From JAPEKQ01 sp964516845 (GTDB taxonomy: Bacteria; Joyebacterota; Joyebacteria; Joyebacterales; Joyebacteraceae), in assembly GCA_964516845.1 (NCBI GenBank), contig CAZEXP010000076.1, positions 1-5,291 of the forward strand: DNA of 5,291 bases. Reading direction: 5' to 3'. Below are positions 1-4,341 of this stretch, one piece after another (position 1 is the stretch's first letter; each line of letters starts with the position of its first letter). The notes under the pieces were generated by a model, which searched no databases, was not told the DNA's origin, and saw only the letters and a program-made list of their open reading frames with translations. A program made the translations under genes and the position numbers.

Positions 1-11
1 AGGCTTCACGC

Positions 12-40
12 TTGACAGGGACGCCAGTTGGCGGTAGTAT
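12..40 (+). promoter_or_regulatory. Sigma70-type promoter of the toxin-antitoxin cassette
   Basis: TTGACA (12-17) is a perfect -35 box. It is followed after exactly 17 bp by TAGTAT (35-40), a 4/6 match to TATAAT. Transcription would start near 47, leaving a leader of about 43 nt before the antitoxin ATG at 90. The promoter lies at the very start of the cassette, just inside the terminal repeat, so expression would not depend on an upstream integron promoter. Confidence 0.72.
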
Positions 41-73
41 GCAGACAAATGGCGGTGTTGATTCTGTCTGGCG
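22..73 (+). promoter_or_regulatory. Candidate antitoxin operator: TGGCG repeats
   Basis: CGCCA-GT-TGGCG (22-33) is a perfect 5-bp inverted repeat lying between the -35 and -10 boxes. Further TGGCG copies occur at 50-54 and 69-73, so the same half-site recurs at 21- and 19-bp spacing, about two helical turns. Xre-family antitoxins commonly repress their own promoter, and this placement fits such autoregulation. That the repeats bind the antitoxin is inference. Confidence 0.45.
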
Positions 74-89
74 TGAAGGGAGATGGGCC

Positions 90-521
90 ATGAATCTGTC
101 CAATGTTGGGAAGATCCTCGGTGGACGCAAGACGCTCAACACGGACGTTAAGAGCCGGATGGATCTTGTTGCTCTTGGACGTCGCGGTGTCAGCAAGGCT
201 GCGCTCATCAAGCTCGCTGGCTATCTGAACCGTCCAGTGGGTGAGATGGCCAGCATCCTGCCCGTGGGTGAGCGTACGATTCAGCGATACCGCAGGGACC
301 AGCGCTTCAAGAGCAACGTGTCTGAACACATCCTGCAGATCGCGGAAGTTGCCGCTCGAGGCGAGGAGGTGTTCGGTGATCGAGACAGGTTCCTCGCGTG
401 GCTCGGCCTCTCGAGTGCGGCGCTTGGTGGAGAAGTGCCCGGTGCCCTCTTGGGATCTCGCTTCGGCGCTGAGCTGGTGCTCGAGGAACTGGGTCGAATC
501 GAGCACGGGGTGGTTGTCTGA
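90..521 (+). CDS. Xre/MbcA/ParS-type antitoxin of a RES toxin
   Basis: This 143-residue protein is the antitoxin partner of the RES toxin that follows. Residues about 32-70 look like the Xre-like helix-turn-helix core (GVSKAALIKLAGYL through GERTIQRY). Residues about 90-143 match the MbcA/ParS toxin-binding (DUF2384) domain: EEVFGDRDRFLAWL, a Leu-Gly-Gly step, a Pro/Leu-rich turn, then LGRIEHGVVV at the C-terminus. In characterised Xre-RES and MbcTA systems this C-terminal tail plugs the toxin's active site. The ATG at 90 is preferred over the in-frame ATG at 12 because GGGAG (78-82) sits 7 nt before it and the promoter covers the upstream start. The stop overlaps the toxin start (TGATG, 519-523), implying translational coupling. 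Family assignment is confident from the motifs and the pairing. Confidence 0.92.
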   Translation: MNLSNVGKILGGRKTLNTDVKSRMDLVALGRRGVSKAALIKLAGYLNRPVGEMASILPVGERTIQRYRRDQRFKSNVSEHILQIAEVAARGEEVFGDRDRFLAWLGLSSAALGGEVPGALLGSRFGAELVLEELGRIEHGVVV

Positions 522-994
522 TGGAGGTCTTCCGGATCGCGAAGACGCGACACATCCGCGACCTGACAGGAGAAGGTCCCAGGCTCTATGGAGGACGGTG
601 GAATTCGAGGGGCATGGCGGTGGTCTACACAGCCGAGAGCCGCTCGCTTGCGAGCCTTGAGTACCTGGTGCATGTGCCGTTGGCAAACGAGCCGCTCGAT
701 CTGTCGATCGCGACCATATCAGTCCCTGACGACTGCACCGCAGAGGCGGTTGACATCGACGCGCTGCCGAAGGGCTGGCGGTGCTATCCGGCACCGGAGG
801 TTCTGGCAGACATCGGATCGGATTGGGTCCGCCGAGGGGAGTCCCTGGTGCTCTGGGTTCCTTCGGTCCTTGTACCTGATGAGTCAAACGTCATCATCAA
901 TCCGGGTCACCCGGAGATGTCTGGCGTCGCTATCGAGGATGTTCGTTCTTACGCGTTCGATGACCGACTCGTGAAACGGGGGCGTGAAGCCTAA
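521..994 (+). CDS. RES-domain toxin (probable NAD+-degrading enzyme)
   Basis: This 157-residue protein spans a whole RES domain. The N-terminal motif YGGRWNSRGMAVVYTAE (residues 23-39) and the following SLASLEYLVH (42-51) contain the Arg (R26), Tyr (Y36) and Glu (E47) expected of the family. The C-terminal half has LVLWVPSVLVPDESNVIINP, with the probable family Ser at S115 in VPS. Studied RES toxins consume NAD+ and arrest growth, and the fold resembles ADP-ribosyltransferases. The gene starts 1 nt inside the antitoxin gene, with a GGGGTGG-like ribosome site at 507-513. Its TAA lies within the attC inverse core. No truncation or missing motif is seen, so it is probably active. NAD+ hydrolysis is inferred from the family. 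Confidence 0.93.
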   Translation: MEVFRIAKTRHIRDLTGEGPRLYGGRWNSRGMAVVYTAESRSLASLEYLVHVPLANEPLDLSIATISVPDDCTAEAVDIDALPKGWRCYPAPEVLADIGSDWVRRGESLVLWVPSVLVPDESNVIINPGHPEMSGVAIEDVRSYAFDDRLVKRGREA

Positions 995-1106
995 CAGGCG
1001 TTTGCAGCCGCCGGGCTTGCCTGTCACGGCGGACTGCTGGCGCGGCTTCGCCGCAGCACCCGCCGCGCCAGTCTGGCGCCCGCGACTGAAACGCGATTCG
1101 TTATGC
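989..1106 (+). repeat. attC site of cassette 1
   Basis: The site runs from inverse core GCCTAAC (989-995) to core GTTATGC (1100-1106), about 118 bp. The left arm GCGTTT-G-CAG (998-1007) pairs with CTG-AAACGC (1086-1094), leaving one extrahelical base, the usual asymmetry of attC sites. The centre is rich in competing hairpins: CTGGCGCGG (1037-1045) with CCGCGCCAG (1063-1071), GCGGC-TTC-GCCGC (1042-1054), and GCGCCAG-T-CTGGCGC (1065-1079). The last six bases belong to cassette 2. Confidence 0.92.
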
Positions 1107-1112
1107 CGCCCG

Positions 1113-1121
1113 TGATACAAT
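1113..1121 (+). promoter_or_regulatory. Extended -10 promoter candidate for cassette 2
   Basis: TG-A-TACAAT (1113-1121) combines the extended TGN motif with a 5/6 -10 hexamer. No good -35 box is seen 16-18 bp upstream, as is common for extended -10 promoters. Transcription would start near 1128, inside GGGA-GT-TCCC (1124-1133), a short dyad that could act as an operator. The ribosome site follows at 1151. Confidence 0.5.
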
Positions 1122-1162
1122 GCGGGAGTTCCCCTTATTTGTTCCACCTCGGAGGCATGCCT

Positions 1163-1714
1163 GTGAACGAGCAGTTGGAGTTCCTCAAGCTCATCACGAG
1201 TCGGTTGGCTGGCGCAGAGATCCCATACATGCTCACAGGGTCGATGGCCATGTCTGCCTATGCACAGCCGCGCATGACGCGTGACATCGACGTTGTGATC
1301 GAGTGCGGGCCATCCGACGCTCAGCGAATCGCAGAGCTGTTCCAAGCCGACTGCTACATCGACGAGTCCCATGTGCGTGAGGCGATCCAGTCGCAGCGGT
1401 CCTTCAACATCATTCACAATGAGTGGATCATCAAGGCGGACTTCATCGTCCGCAAGGACAGCGAGTACCGCCGACACGAGTTCTCCCGCAGAAGGAAGAT
1501 ATCGATGGGCGACTGGGACCTTTGGGTGGCCAGTCCGGAAGATCTTCTTCTGACGAAGCTTCAGTGGTCCGTCAACGGAGCCTCGGACGTGCAGCGCGGC
1601 GACGTGCTACAGCTGGCGTCCAGCGTCCGGGGGATGGACTGGGATTACATCCGAACATGGGCTGCGAAGCTTGGTCTGTCAGCCCAAGTCGAGGGGATCG
1701 CTCCCAATGACTGA
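1163..1714 (+). CDS. Nucleotidyltransferase (pol-beta fold, AbiEii/DUF6036-like)
   Basis: This 183-residue protein has the nucleotidyltransferase signature: GSMAM at residues 26-30, then RMTRDIDVVIE (37-47), supplying the Gly-Ser and the Asp-x-Asp pair (D41, D43). A third acidic candidate, D93, lies in IIKADF. A later SPEDLLLTKLQW (124-135) is the conserved helix with Lys seen in this type of protein. The start is taken as GTG 1163, because GGAGG (1151-1155) sits 7 nt upstream; ATG 1157 would leave 1 nt, and ATG 1103 overlaps the attC core and precedes the promoter's start site. Relatives include AbiEii-type toxins and many uncharacterised proteins. The substrate (tRNA, protein or nucleotide) cannot be read from sequence. 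The overlap with the next gene and a cassette-borne promoter suggest a two-component unit. Confidence 0.85.
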   Translation: MNEQLEFLKLITSRLAGAEIPYMLTGSMAMSAYAQPRMTRDIDVVIECGPSDAQRIAELFQADCYIDESHVREAIQSQRSFNIIHNEWIIKADFIVRKDSEYRRHEFSRRRKISMGDWDLWVASPEDLLLTKLQWSVNGASDVQRGDVLQLASSVRGMDWDYIRTWAAKLGLSAQVEGIAPND

Positions 1715-1958
1715 TACTGCAGCGGCAATCATGGCGCGCTACTCCGACGCGCTGCTCAGCGTGTCCCCGTCGCGCCGCATTGAGATGGCTTGCGCAATGT
1801 TCGGCACCGCCAAGGCGTTGGTTCTCGCCGGAGCTCGGATGGAGTCGGGTCGGTCGGACGCGATCACCGACCGGCACATTCTCCTGCTCCGGCTGTACGG
1901 AACTGATCTAGACGAGCAGGTCCGGGGACGCATCGAGGCAGCTCTGCGGGCGGCATAA
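1707..1958 (+). CDS. Small partner protein of the nucleotidyltransferase, unknown function
   Basis: This 83-residue, largely helical protein has no named domain I can assign. Visible features are RYSDALLSVSPSRRIEMACA (residues 11-30), a run of small and hydrophobic residues continuing to about 42, then HILLLRLYGTDLD (57-69) and a charged C-terminal helix. The layout recalls small hypothetical proteins that I believe sit beside nucleotidyltransferases elsewhere, but I cannot verify this. Its ATG lies 8 nt inside the upstream gene, and GAGGGG (1691-1696) provides a ribosome site 10 nt away. The TAA (1956-1958) is inside the attC inverse core. Translational coupling suggests the two products work together, for instance as toxin and neutraliser, but that role is inference. 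Confidence 0.8.
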   Translation: MTDTAAAIMARYSDALLSVSPSRRIEMACAMFGTAKALVLAGARMESGRSDAITDRHILLLRLYGTDLDEQVRGRIEAALRAA

Positions 1959-2008
1959 CCGGCGTTTGCAGCCGGCGCCGGTCGCGGCTGAAACGCGATT
2001 CGTTAGGC
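1953..2008 (+). repeat. attC site of cassette 2
   Basis: This is a compact 56-bp site from GCATAAC (1953-1959) to GTTAGGC (2002-2008). Left arm GCGTTT-G-CAGCC (1962-1973) faces GGCTG-AAACGC (1986-1996), again with one extra base on the left arm. It lacks the long central hairpins of the sites at 989 and 2587 and has only a short GC-rich loop. Confidence 0.92.
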
Positions 2009-2704
2009 GCATGGAGCCTCAAGTGAAGAGTATCGCAGTCATACTTGTGGTCCTGGCCATCCTGGCCCCACGGGATGCGGCGGCCGGCGTTCGGGTCGAG
2101 CTGGCGGCCGAGTCTCTGGTGCTGGGCTCGGGGATCGAACCGCTCGACCTTCCCATGGGCGTGTCTGGTCGGGTTGTCAGCGAGTCGCATGTCCGGGGTG
2201 ACACGTGGTTCATGGCAGGTGTTGGGTACGGCGCGCTCTGGTCGGACGAGCAGACCTTCGATGCGGGAGAGCCGGACCTGAGGGACCGGGGCAGTAGCGG
2301 CTCGTCGGGCGCATTGCGCCATTGGGATCTGTTCGTGGGGCCGTGCTGGCGGTCCCCGGAAGCTTCGTCGTCATCGTACGGTGAGATGCTTGTCGGCGTG
2401 ACCATGGAAGGCCGCGACGAGCTCGAGGGCAGCTTGTTGGTGAGTTTCGCGGCAGGGTACTCGTGGCGCATCGCGAGCGGCATCGACTTGGTTCTTTCAG
2501 CGGGTCAGCGGGTGCACCTCTCGACGGCAGAGGGACGCACGAATCTATCGCTGGCTCTCCGCAGGTGACCAACGTAGGGCTCCAGCGCCCAACTGGCGTT
2601 TGCAGCTGACGGGCTGGCTTGTCACGGCGGACTGCCAAGCGCAGCTGGCGCTGCGCCAGCACCCGCCGCGCCAGGCTTGACGCCCGCAACTGAAACGCGA
2701 TTCG
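2003..2704 (+). mobile_element. Cassette 3: exported-protein cassette
   Basis: The cassette starts TTAGGCGC (2003) and ends at the G at 2704. Its start (2003-2018) matches the reverse complement of 2578-2592 with one substitution and one inserted base, so the terminal inverted repeat is about 15 bp (TTAGGCGCATGGAGCC against TTGGGCGCTGGAGCC). Confidence 0.83.
2023..2568 (+). CDS. Secreted or outer-membrane protein, possibly a small beta-barrel
   Basis: GTG 2023 is the preferred start: GGAG (2013-2016) is 6 nt upstream, and it gives a classic signal peptide, MKSIAVILVVLAILAPRDAAA, with cleavage likely after residue 20 or 21. The alternative ATG 2011 would add MEPQ and has no ribosome site. The mature part, about 160 residues, has alternating hydrophobic and polar stretches with aromatic and Gly turns (TWFMAGVGYGALW, WDLFVGPCW, EMLVGVTMEG, GSLLVSFAAGYSWRI, IDLVLSAGQRVHL). 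This is compatible with a small outer-membrane barrel. The C-terminus (LSLALRR) lacks the usual terminal Phe or Tyr, so a periplasmic beta protein remains possible. I recognise no family. Confidence 0.75.
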   Translation: MKSIAVILVVLAILAPRDAAAGVRVELAAESLVLGSGIEPLDLPMGVSGRVVSESHVRGDTWFMAGVGYGALWSDEQTFDAGEPDLRDRGSSGSSGALRHWDLFVGPCWRSPEASSSSYGEMLVGVTMEGRDELEGSLLVSFAAGYSWRIASGIDLVLSAGQRVHLSTAEGRTNLSLALRR

Positions 2705-2710
2705 TGAGGC
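2587..2710 (+). repeat. attC site of cassette 3, core mutated to GTGAGGC
   Basis: This 124-bp site runs from GCCCAAC (2587-2593) to GTGAGGC (2704-2710). Arms GCGTTT-G-CAG (2597-2606) and CTG-AAACGC (2690-2698) are intact. The centre contains a perfect 7-bp hairpin, GCTGGCG (2644-2650) with CGCCAGC (2654-2660), and shares a block with the site at 989 (GTCACGGCGGACTG). The invariant GTT of the recombination core reads GTG here, which should impair cleavage and exchange. Confidence 0.88.
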
Positions 2711-2733
2711 AGCACCAGACAGAAGGGGGTCAC

Positions 2734-3081
2734 ATGTATCTACTCGTGGACGTTCTTGAGCACACAGAGCATCTCCCTGCCATTCTCGAGGGTTTCGCTG
2801 CGATAGGAGTCACCGGGACCACGGTGCTGGACAGCATCGGCATGGGCAGGATTCTCATGCGGAGCGGCGCCGACATCCCTGCGATCGACGTGATTCGGGA
2901 GGTGCTCGCGAAGGGGAAGCCGACCAACAAGACGATCTTCGCCGTCATCCGCGACAAGGAGACGGTCGACAAGGCGGTCGGCGTCATCAAGTCCTTCTGC
3001 GGCGATCTGAATGATCCCGGGAAGGGCATCCTCTTCACGATTGCGCTTGAGCACGTGGAAGGGTTGGCGCGGCCTAGCTGA
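2734..3081 (+). CDS. PII (GlnB)-like signalling protein
   Basis: This 115-residue protein has the shape of a PII/CutA-type ferredoxin-like fold: strand YLLVDVLEH, a helix (residues 11-24), GVTGTTVLDSIGMGRIL (25-41), a second helix (IDVIREVLAKG), a strand TIFAVIRD, a helix (KETVDKAVGVIKSFCG) and a final DLNDPGKGILFTIALEHVEGL (91-111) that resembles the nucleotide-binding B-loop and last strand of PII proteins. Canonical PII proteins have a long T-loop with a uridylylated Tyr; here that region is short and lacks one, so it is not a standard GlnB. It probably senses a small ligand as a trimer (inference). AAGGGGG (2724-2729 region) 4 nt before ATG is the ribosome site. Confidence 0.72.
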   Translation: MYLLVDVLEHTEHLPAILEGFAAIGVTGTTVLDSIGMGRILMRSGADIPAIDVIREVLAKGKPTNKTIFAVIRDKETVDKAVGVIKSFCGDLNDPGKGILFTIALEHVEGLARPS

Positions 3082-3113
3082 CCTTCGGACGCAGTTCGGT
3101 TCTTGGTCCTGCC

Positions 3114-3135
3114 GTGCTACCTGGCAGGCGCTTGC
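3114..3135 (+). repeat. attC remnant (left arm only) of the PII-like cassette
   Basis: ACCTGGC (3119-3125) followed by AGGCGCTTGC (3126-3135) aligns without gaps to the intact left arm GCCTAAC-AGGCGTTTGC. The GTGCT just before it (3114-3118) is the complement of AGCAC (2711-2715) at the start of the same cassette, so the terminal inverted repeat is still visible. No right arm or core follows. The next bases already read as coding sequence of the gene remnant, so a deletion seems to have removed the rest. Confidence 0.6.
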
Positions 3136-3136
3136 C

Positions 3137-3371
3137 GTCGCACTTACGGTGCCCTCATCGGCGAACCTCACTGGATCCACCGTGACGCTGTGGGGAGTCG
3201 TCGTATCTCTGGGTGTATGCGACGGTGACGGAAGCCGTTCCACCGGGTGCGGTCGGCATGATCCACTGGTGGTTGCGGGGCAGCGACGAGAGCATCAACA
3301 GTGGCTACGTAGACACCCACAGCCCGGTGGAGGTGAGCAGCTGGGGGGCGATCAAGTCCTTGTACCGGTGA
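3137..3371 (+). pseudogene. Frameshifted C-terminal remnant of an unknown gene
   Basis: Two reading frames with GC-rich third positions join here. From 3137 one frame reads AVALTVPSSANLTGSTVTLWG. From 3198 the next frame reads SSYLWVYATVTEAVPPG and continues through IHWWLRGSDESINSGYVDT to SSWGAIKSLYR and a TGA at 3369-3371. The second frame is blocked upstream by a TGA at 3183-3185, while the first carries on into sense that looks artificial. The pieces fit if one extra base (or two lost bases) lies near 3197. The sequence suggests a beta-rich, perhaps exported protein whose N-terminus was lost when the upstream attC was truncated. I recognise no family. A short intact ORF from ATG 3258 (37 residues) is possible but less likely to be a gene. 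Confidence 0.55.
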
Positions 3372-3384
3372 CCCGGGGCAGCCT

Positions 3385-3403
3385 GCCCAAGAGGCGCTTG
3401 CAG
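3385..3403 (+). repeat. attC remnant (left arm only) after the gene remnant
   Basis: GCCCAAG (3385-3391) and AGGCGCTTGCAGC (from 3392) match the intact left arm GCCTAAC-AGGCGTTTGCAGC at all but three positions. It lies 13 nt after the remnant's stop, as expected for that gene's attC. No GAAACGC arm or GTT core follows. Instead a ribosome binding site (GGGAGAGG, 3414-3421) for the next gene starts within 11 nt, so the right half and the next cassette's start appear deleted. Confidence 0.62.
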
Positions 3404-3428
3404 CAAAGAGCGCGGGAGAGGTATTGGA

Positions 3429-3890
3429 ATGGCACGGTCCTCGGCAGGAGAACATGAAGGTGTTCGCAAGCGTGTCTGGTTGGTGCTCTGCCTGACTCTC
3501 GCCGTGCATGTGCTTGATGAGGCAATGGGAGGCTTCATCCCGCAAGTGAACGGTCTGCTTTCGGGAATCGCGCGCGACCTCGAGATTCCAGGGGTTCCGC
3601 AGTTCAGCTCCGTCAGGTGGATGGGCGCTGTGGCCGTGGTCGTGCTTCTTCTCCTGGTATTCACAGGACCCGTGTCGCGCCGCGCGCGCCTGACTCGTTT
3701 GCTGCCACACGCATTGGCGTCGGTGTTGTTGGTCAATGGGCTGGGGCACATAGCGCTGTCGGTTTGGGCGGGGCAGCTGGTGGCCGGGATATGGTCGTCG
3801 TCCTTGCTCTTGTTGGCATCGACGTGGGCCTTCACGCATCTGCGTGGGGCGTCGGGAAGGGCGGCAGTGACTCAGGGGGCGGTCGTCTGA
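3429..3890 (+). CDS. Four-helix membrane protein, HXXEE-like
   Basis: This 153-residue protein has four probable membrane helices, at about 16-36, 64-80, 91-113 and 115-136. The first carries HVLDEAMGGF (H27, D30, E31), a variant of the His-x-x-Glu-Glu motif that names the HXXEE family. The third carries NGLGH (N103, H107), which also fits that family. HXXEE proteins are small integral membrane proteins of unknown function. Polar His, Asp, Glu and Asn within the helices suggest an intramembrane site. ATG 3429 is supported by GGGAGAGG 7 nt upstream. The gene ends just before an eroded attC. The family call rests on motifs only. Confidence 0.72.
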   Translation: MARSSAGEHEGVRKRVWLVLCLTLAVHVLDEAMGGFIPQVNGLLSGIARDLEIPGVPQFSSVRWMGAVAVVVLLLLVFTGPVSRRARLTRLLPHALASVLLVNGLGHIALSVWAGQLVAGIWSSSLLLLASTWAFTHLRGASGRAAVTQGAVV

Positions 3891-3975
3891 CCGGCGTTTG
3901 CGTCCGCCGCGCTTGTCTGTCACGCTTGCTGTCAAGCGCAGCTGCGCTTCGACCAACTAGCTGAACTCGTGCGCT
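3885..3975 (+). repeat. attC site of the membrane-protein cassette, right end eroded
   Basis: Inverse core GTCTGAC (3885-3891, overlapping the stop codon) and left arm CGGCGTTTGC are clear, and the centre keeps a CTTGTCTGTCACG block like the sites at 989 and 2587. On the right side CTGAA (3961-3965) is present, but the AAACGCGATTC arm is lost and no GTTRRRY follows. GTGCGCT (3969-3975) or GTCATGC (3981-3987) may be the degraded core, so the right limit is uncertain. Confidence 0.68.
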
Positions 3976-3983
3976 CGCCGGTC

Positions 3984-4304
3984 ATGCCGCTTGGTGAGAT
4001 TGCAGGTGCCTCGGCGCAGACGGCTCGCGATCGGGGAGTCTATGCAATCAGCCTCCCGGGCGACCCCGGCACGATCGTGTACGTCGGGAGAACGAAGACG
4101 AAGACCGTCCGGGGACGCATCAGAGATCATCTTCGCATTGATACGCCATCCGACCTTCGAGGAATGCTGAAGCGGTGGCCGGACCTCCCGCAGGATGCTG
4201 AGTCTTACGAAGCACGCTGGGTGGCTGAAGCGGACGATCAAGAAAGGGCATTCCGCGAGTGCTTCGCGATCTCGATGCTGATGCCCACGTTCAATAGGCC
4301 GTGA
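3984..4304 (+). CDS. Single-domain GIY-YIG nuclease-like protein
   Basis: This 106-residue protein is almost entirely one GIY-YIG domain. GVY (residues 18-20) opens the first strand, YVGRT (33-37) is the YIG element, and RGRIRDHL (43-50) supplies the conserved Arg and His. RAFRECFAISMLMPTFNRP (88-106) gives the catalytic-type Glu (E92) and the terminal Asn (N104) seen in compact family members. All core residues are present, so nuclease activity on DNA is plausible. There is no DNA-binding or specificity domain. ATG 3984 is chosen over GTG 3969, which lies in the eroded attC. Neither start has a good ribosome site, so expression may be weak or the start region damaged. Confidence 0.85.
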   Translation: MPLGEIAGASAQTARDRGVYAISLPGDPGTIVYVGRTKTKTVRGRIRDHLRIDTPSDLRGMLKRWPDLPQDAESYEARWVAEADDQERAFRECFAISMLMPTFNRP

Positions 4305-4341
4305 GACTGAGGCGAGAACCAATGACAAACGCCTGTTAGGC
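4303..4341 (+). repeat. Vestigial attC at the GIY-YIG/reductase junction
   Basis: GTTAGGC (4335-4341) is an intact core and the true start of the next cassette. To its left is AAACGCCT (4327-4334) rather than the AAACGCGATTC arm of the other sites. The only left-side partner is AGGCG (4310-4314), with no recognisable RYYYAAC inverse core. The whole element is about 39 bp, shorter than a normal attC. Bases 4327-4341 are the exact reverse complement of 989-1003, the left arm of the first attC. Confidence 0.55.

Larger units (their letters stand above)
1..1100 (+). mobile_element. Cassette 1: Xre-RES toxin-antitoxin cassette
   Basis: The window opens with AGGC, which reads as the tail of a GTTAGGC core whose GTT lies just outside. 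The cassette ends at the G of the next core (1100). Its own inverse core GCCTAAC (989-995) is complementary to its start. The pairing extends further: bases 1-11 are the exact reverse complement of 982-992. The toxin stop codon (992-994) is inside the inverse core, so coding sequence runs right into attC. Confidence 0.87.
1101..2002 (+). mobile_element. Cassette 2: nucleotidyltransferase plus small partner
   Basis: The cassette begins TTATGC at 1101 and ends at the G of the next core (2002). Its inverse core GCATAAC (1953-1959) departs from the RYYYAAC consensus, but it is the exact complement of its own atypical start. The pairing runs to 12 bp: 1101-1112 is the perfect reverse complement of 1947-1958. 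The two genes overlap and fill the cassette. Confidence 0.9.
2705..4335 (+). mobile_element. Decayed block of former cassettes 4-6, probably fused
   Basis: Between the GTGAGGC core (2704-2710) and the intact GTTAGGC core (4335-4341) no attC site has both arms and both cores intact. The block holds a PII-like gene, a frameshifted gene remnant, a membrane-protein gene and a GIY-YIG nuclease gene. Two left-arm-only attC remnants (3114-3135, 3385-3403) and one with an eroded right core (3885-3975) mark old boundaries. If IntI cannot act on these, the block moves as one unit or not at all. Confidence 0.65.

Noticed and set aside
6..887. Long minus-strand open frame (293 codons)
   Set aside because: It lies opposite the antitoxin and toxin genes, has no domain sense (Pro/Ser/Arg-rich), no ribosome site, and arises from GC-rich codon bias.
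1037..1079. Rho-independent terminator in the GC-rich hairpins after the toxin gene
   Set aside because: Strong stems are present but no T-run follows. They are explained as the centre of an attC site.
1103..1162. ATG 1103 or ATG 1157 as the nucleotidyltransferase start
   Set aside because: ATG 1103 is within the attC core and upstream of the predicted transcript start. ATG 1157 is only 1 nt from GGAGG. GTG 1163 has correct spacing and the family-like N-terminus.
2011..2022. ATG 2011 as start of the exported protein
   Set aside because: No ribosome site precedes it and it lies in the terminal repeat. GTG 2023 has GGAG at 6 nt and gives a normal signal peptide.
3072..3078. GCCTAGC as the inverse core of the PII-like cassette's attC
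   Set aside because: It resembles GCCTAAC but is not followed by the AGGCGTTTGC arm. The remnant at 3119-3135 aligns better and shares the terminal repeat trace.
3258..3371. A separate 37-residue gene starting at ATG 3258
   Set aside because: No ribosome site is seen, and protein-like sequence continues upstream of the ATG to about 3198 in the same frame, so it looks like the tail of a larger gene.
3168..3956. Minus-strand open frame (262 codons)
   Set aside because: It runs across the gene remnant, an attC remnant, the membrane-protein gene and the next attC. Low-complexity His/Arg/Gln composition marks it as a shadow.
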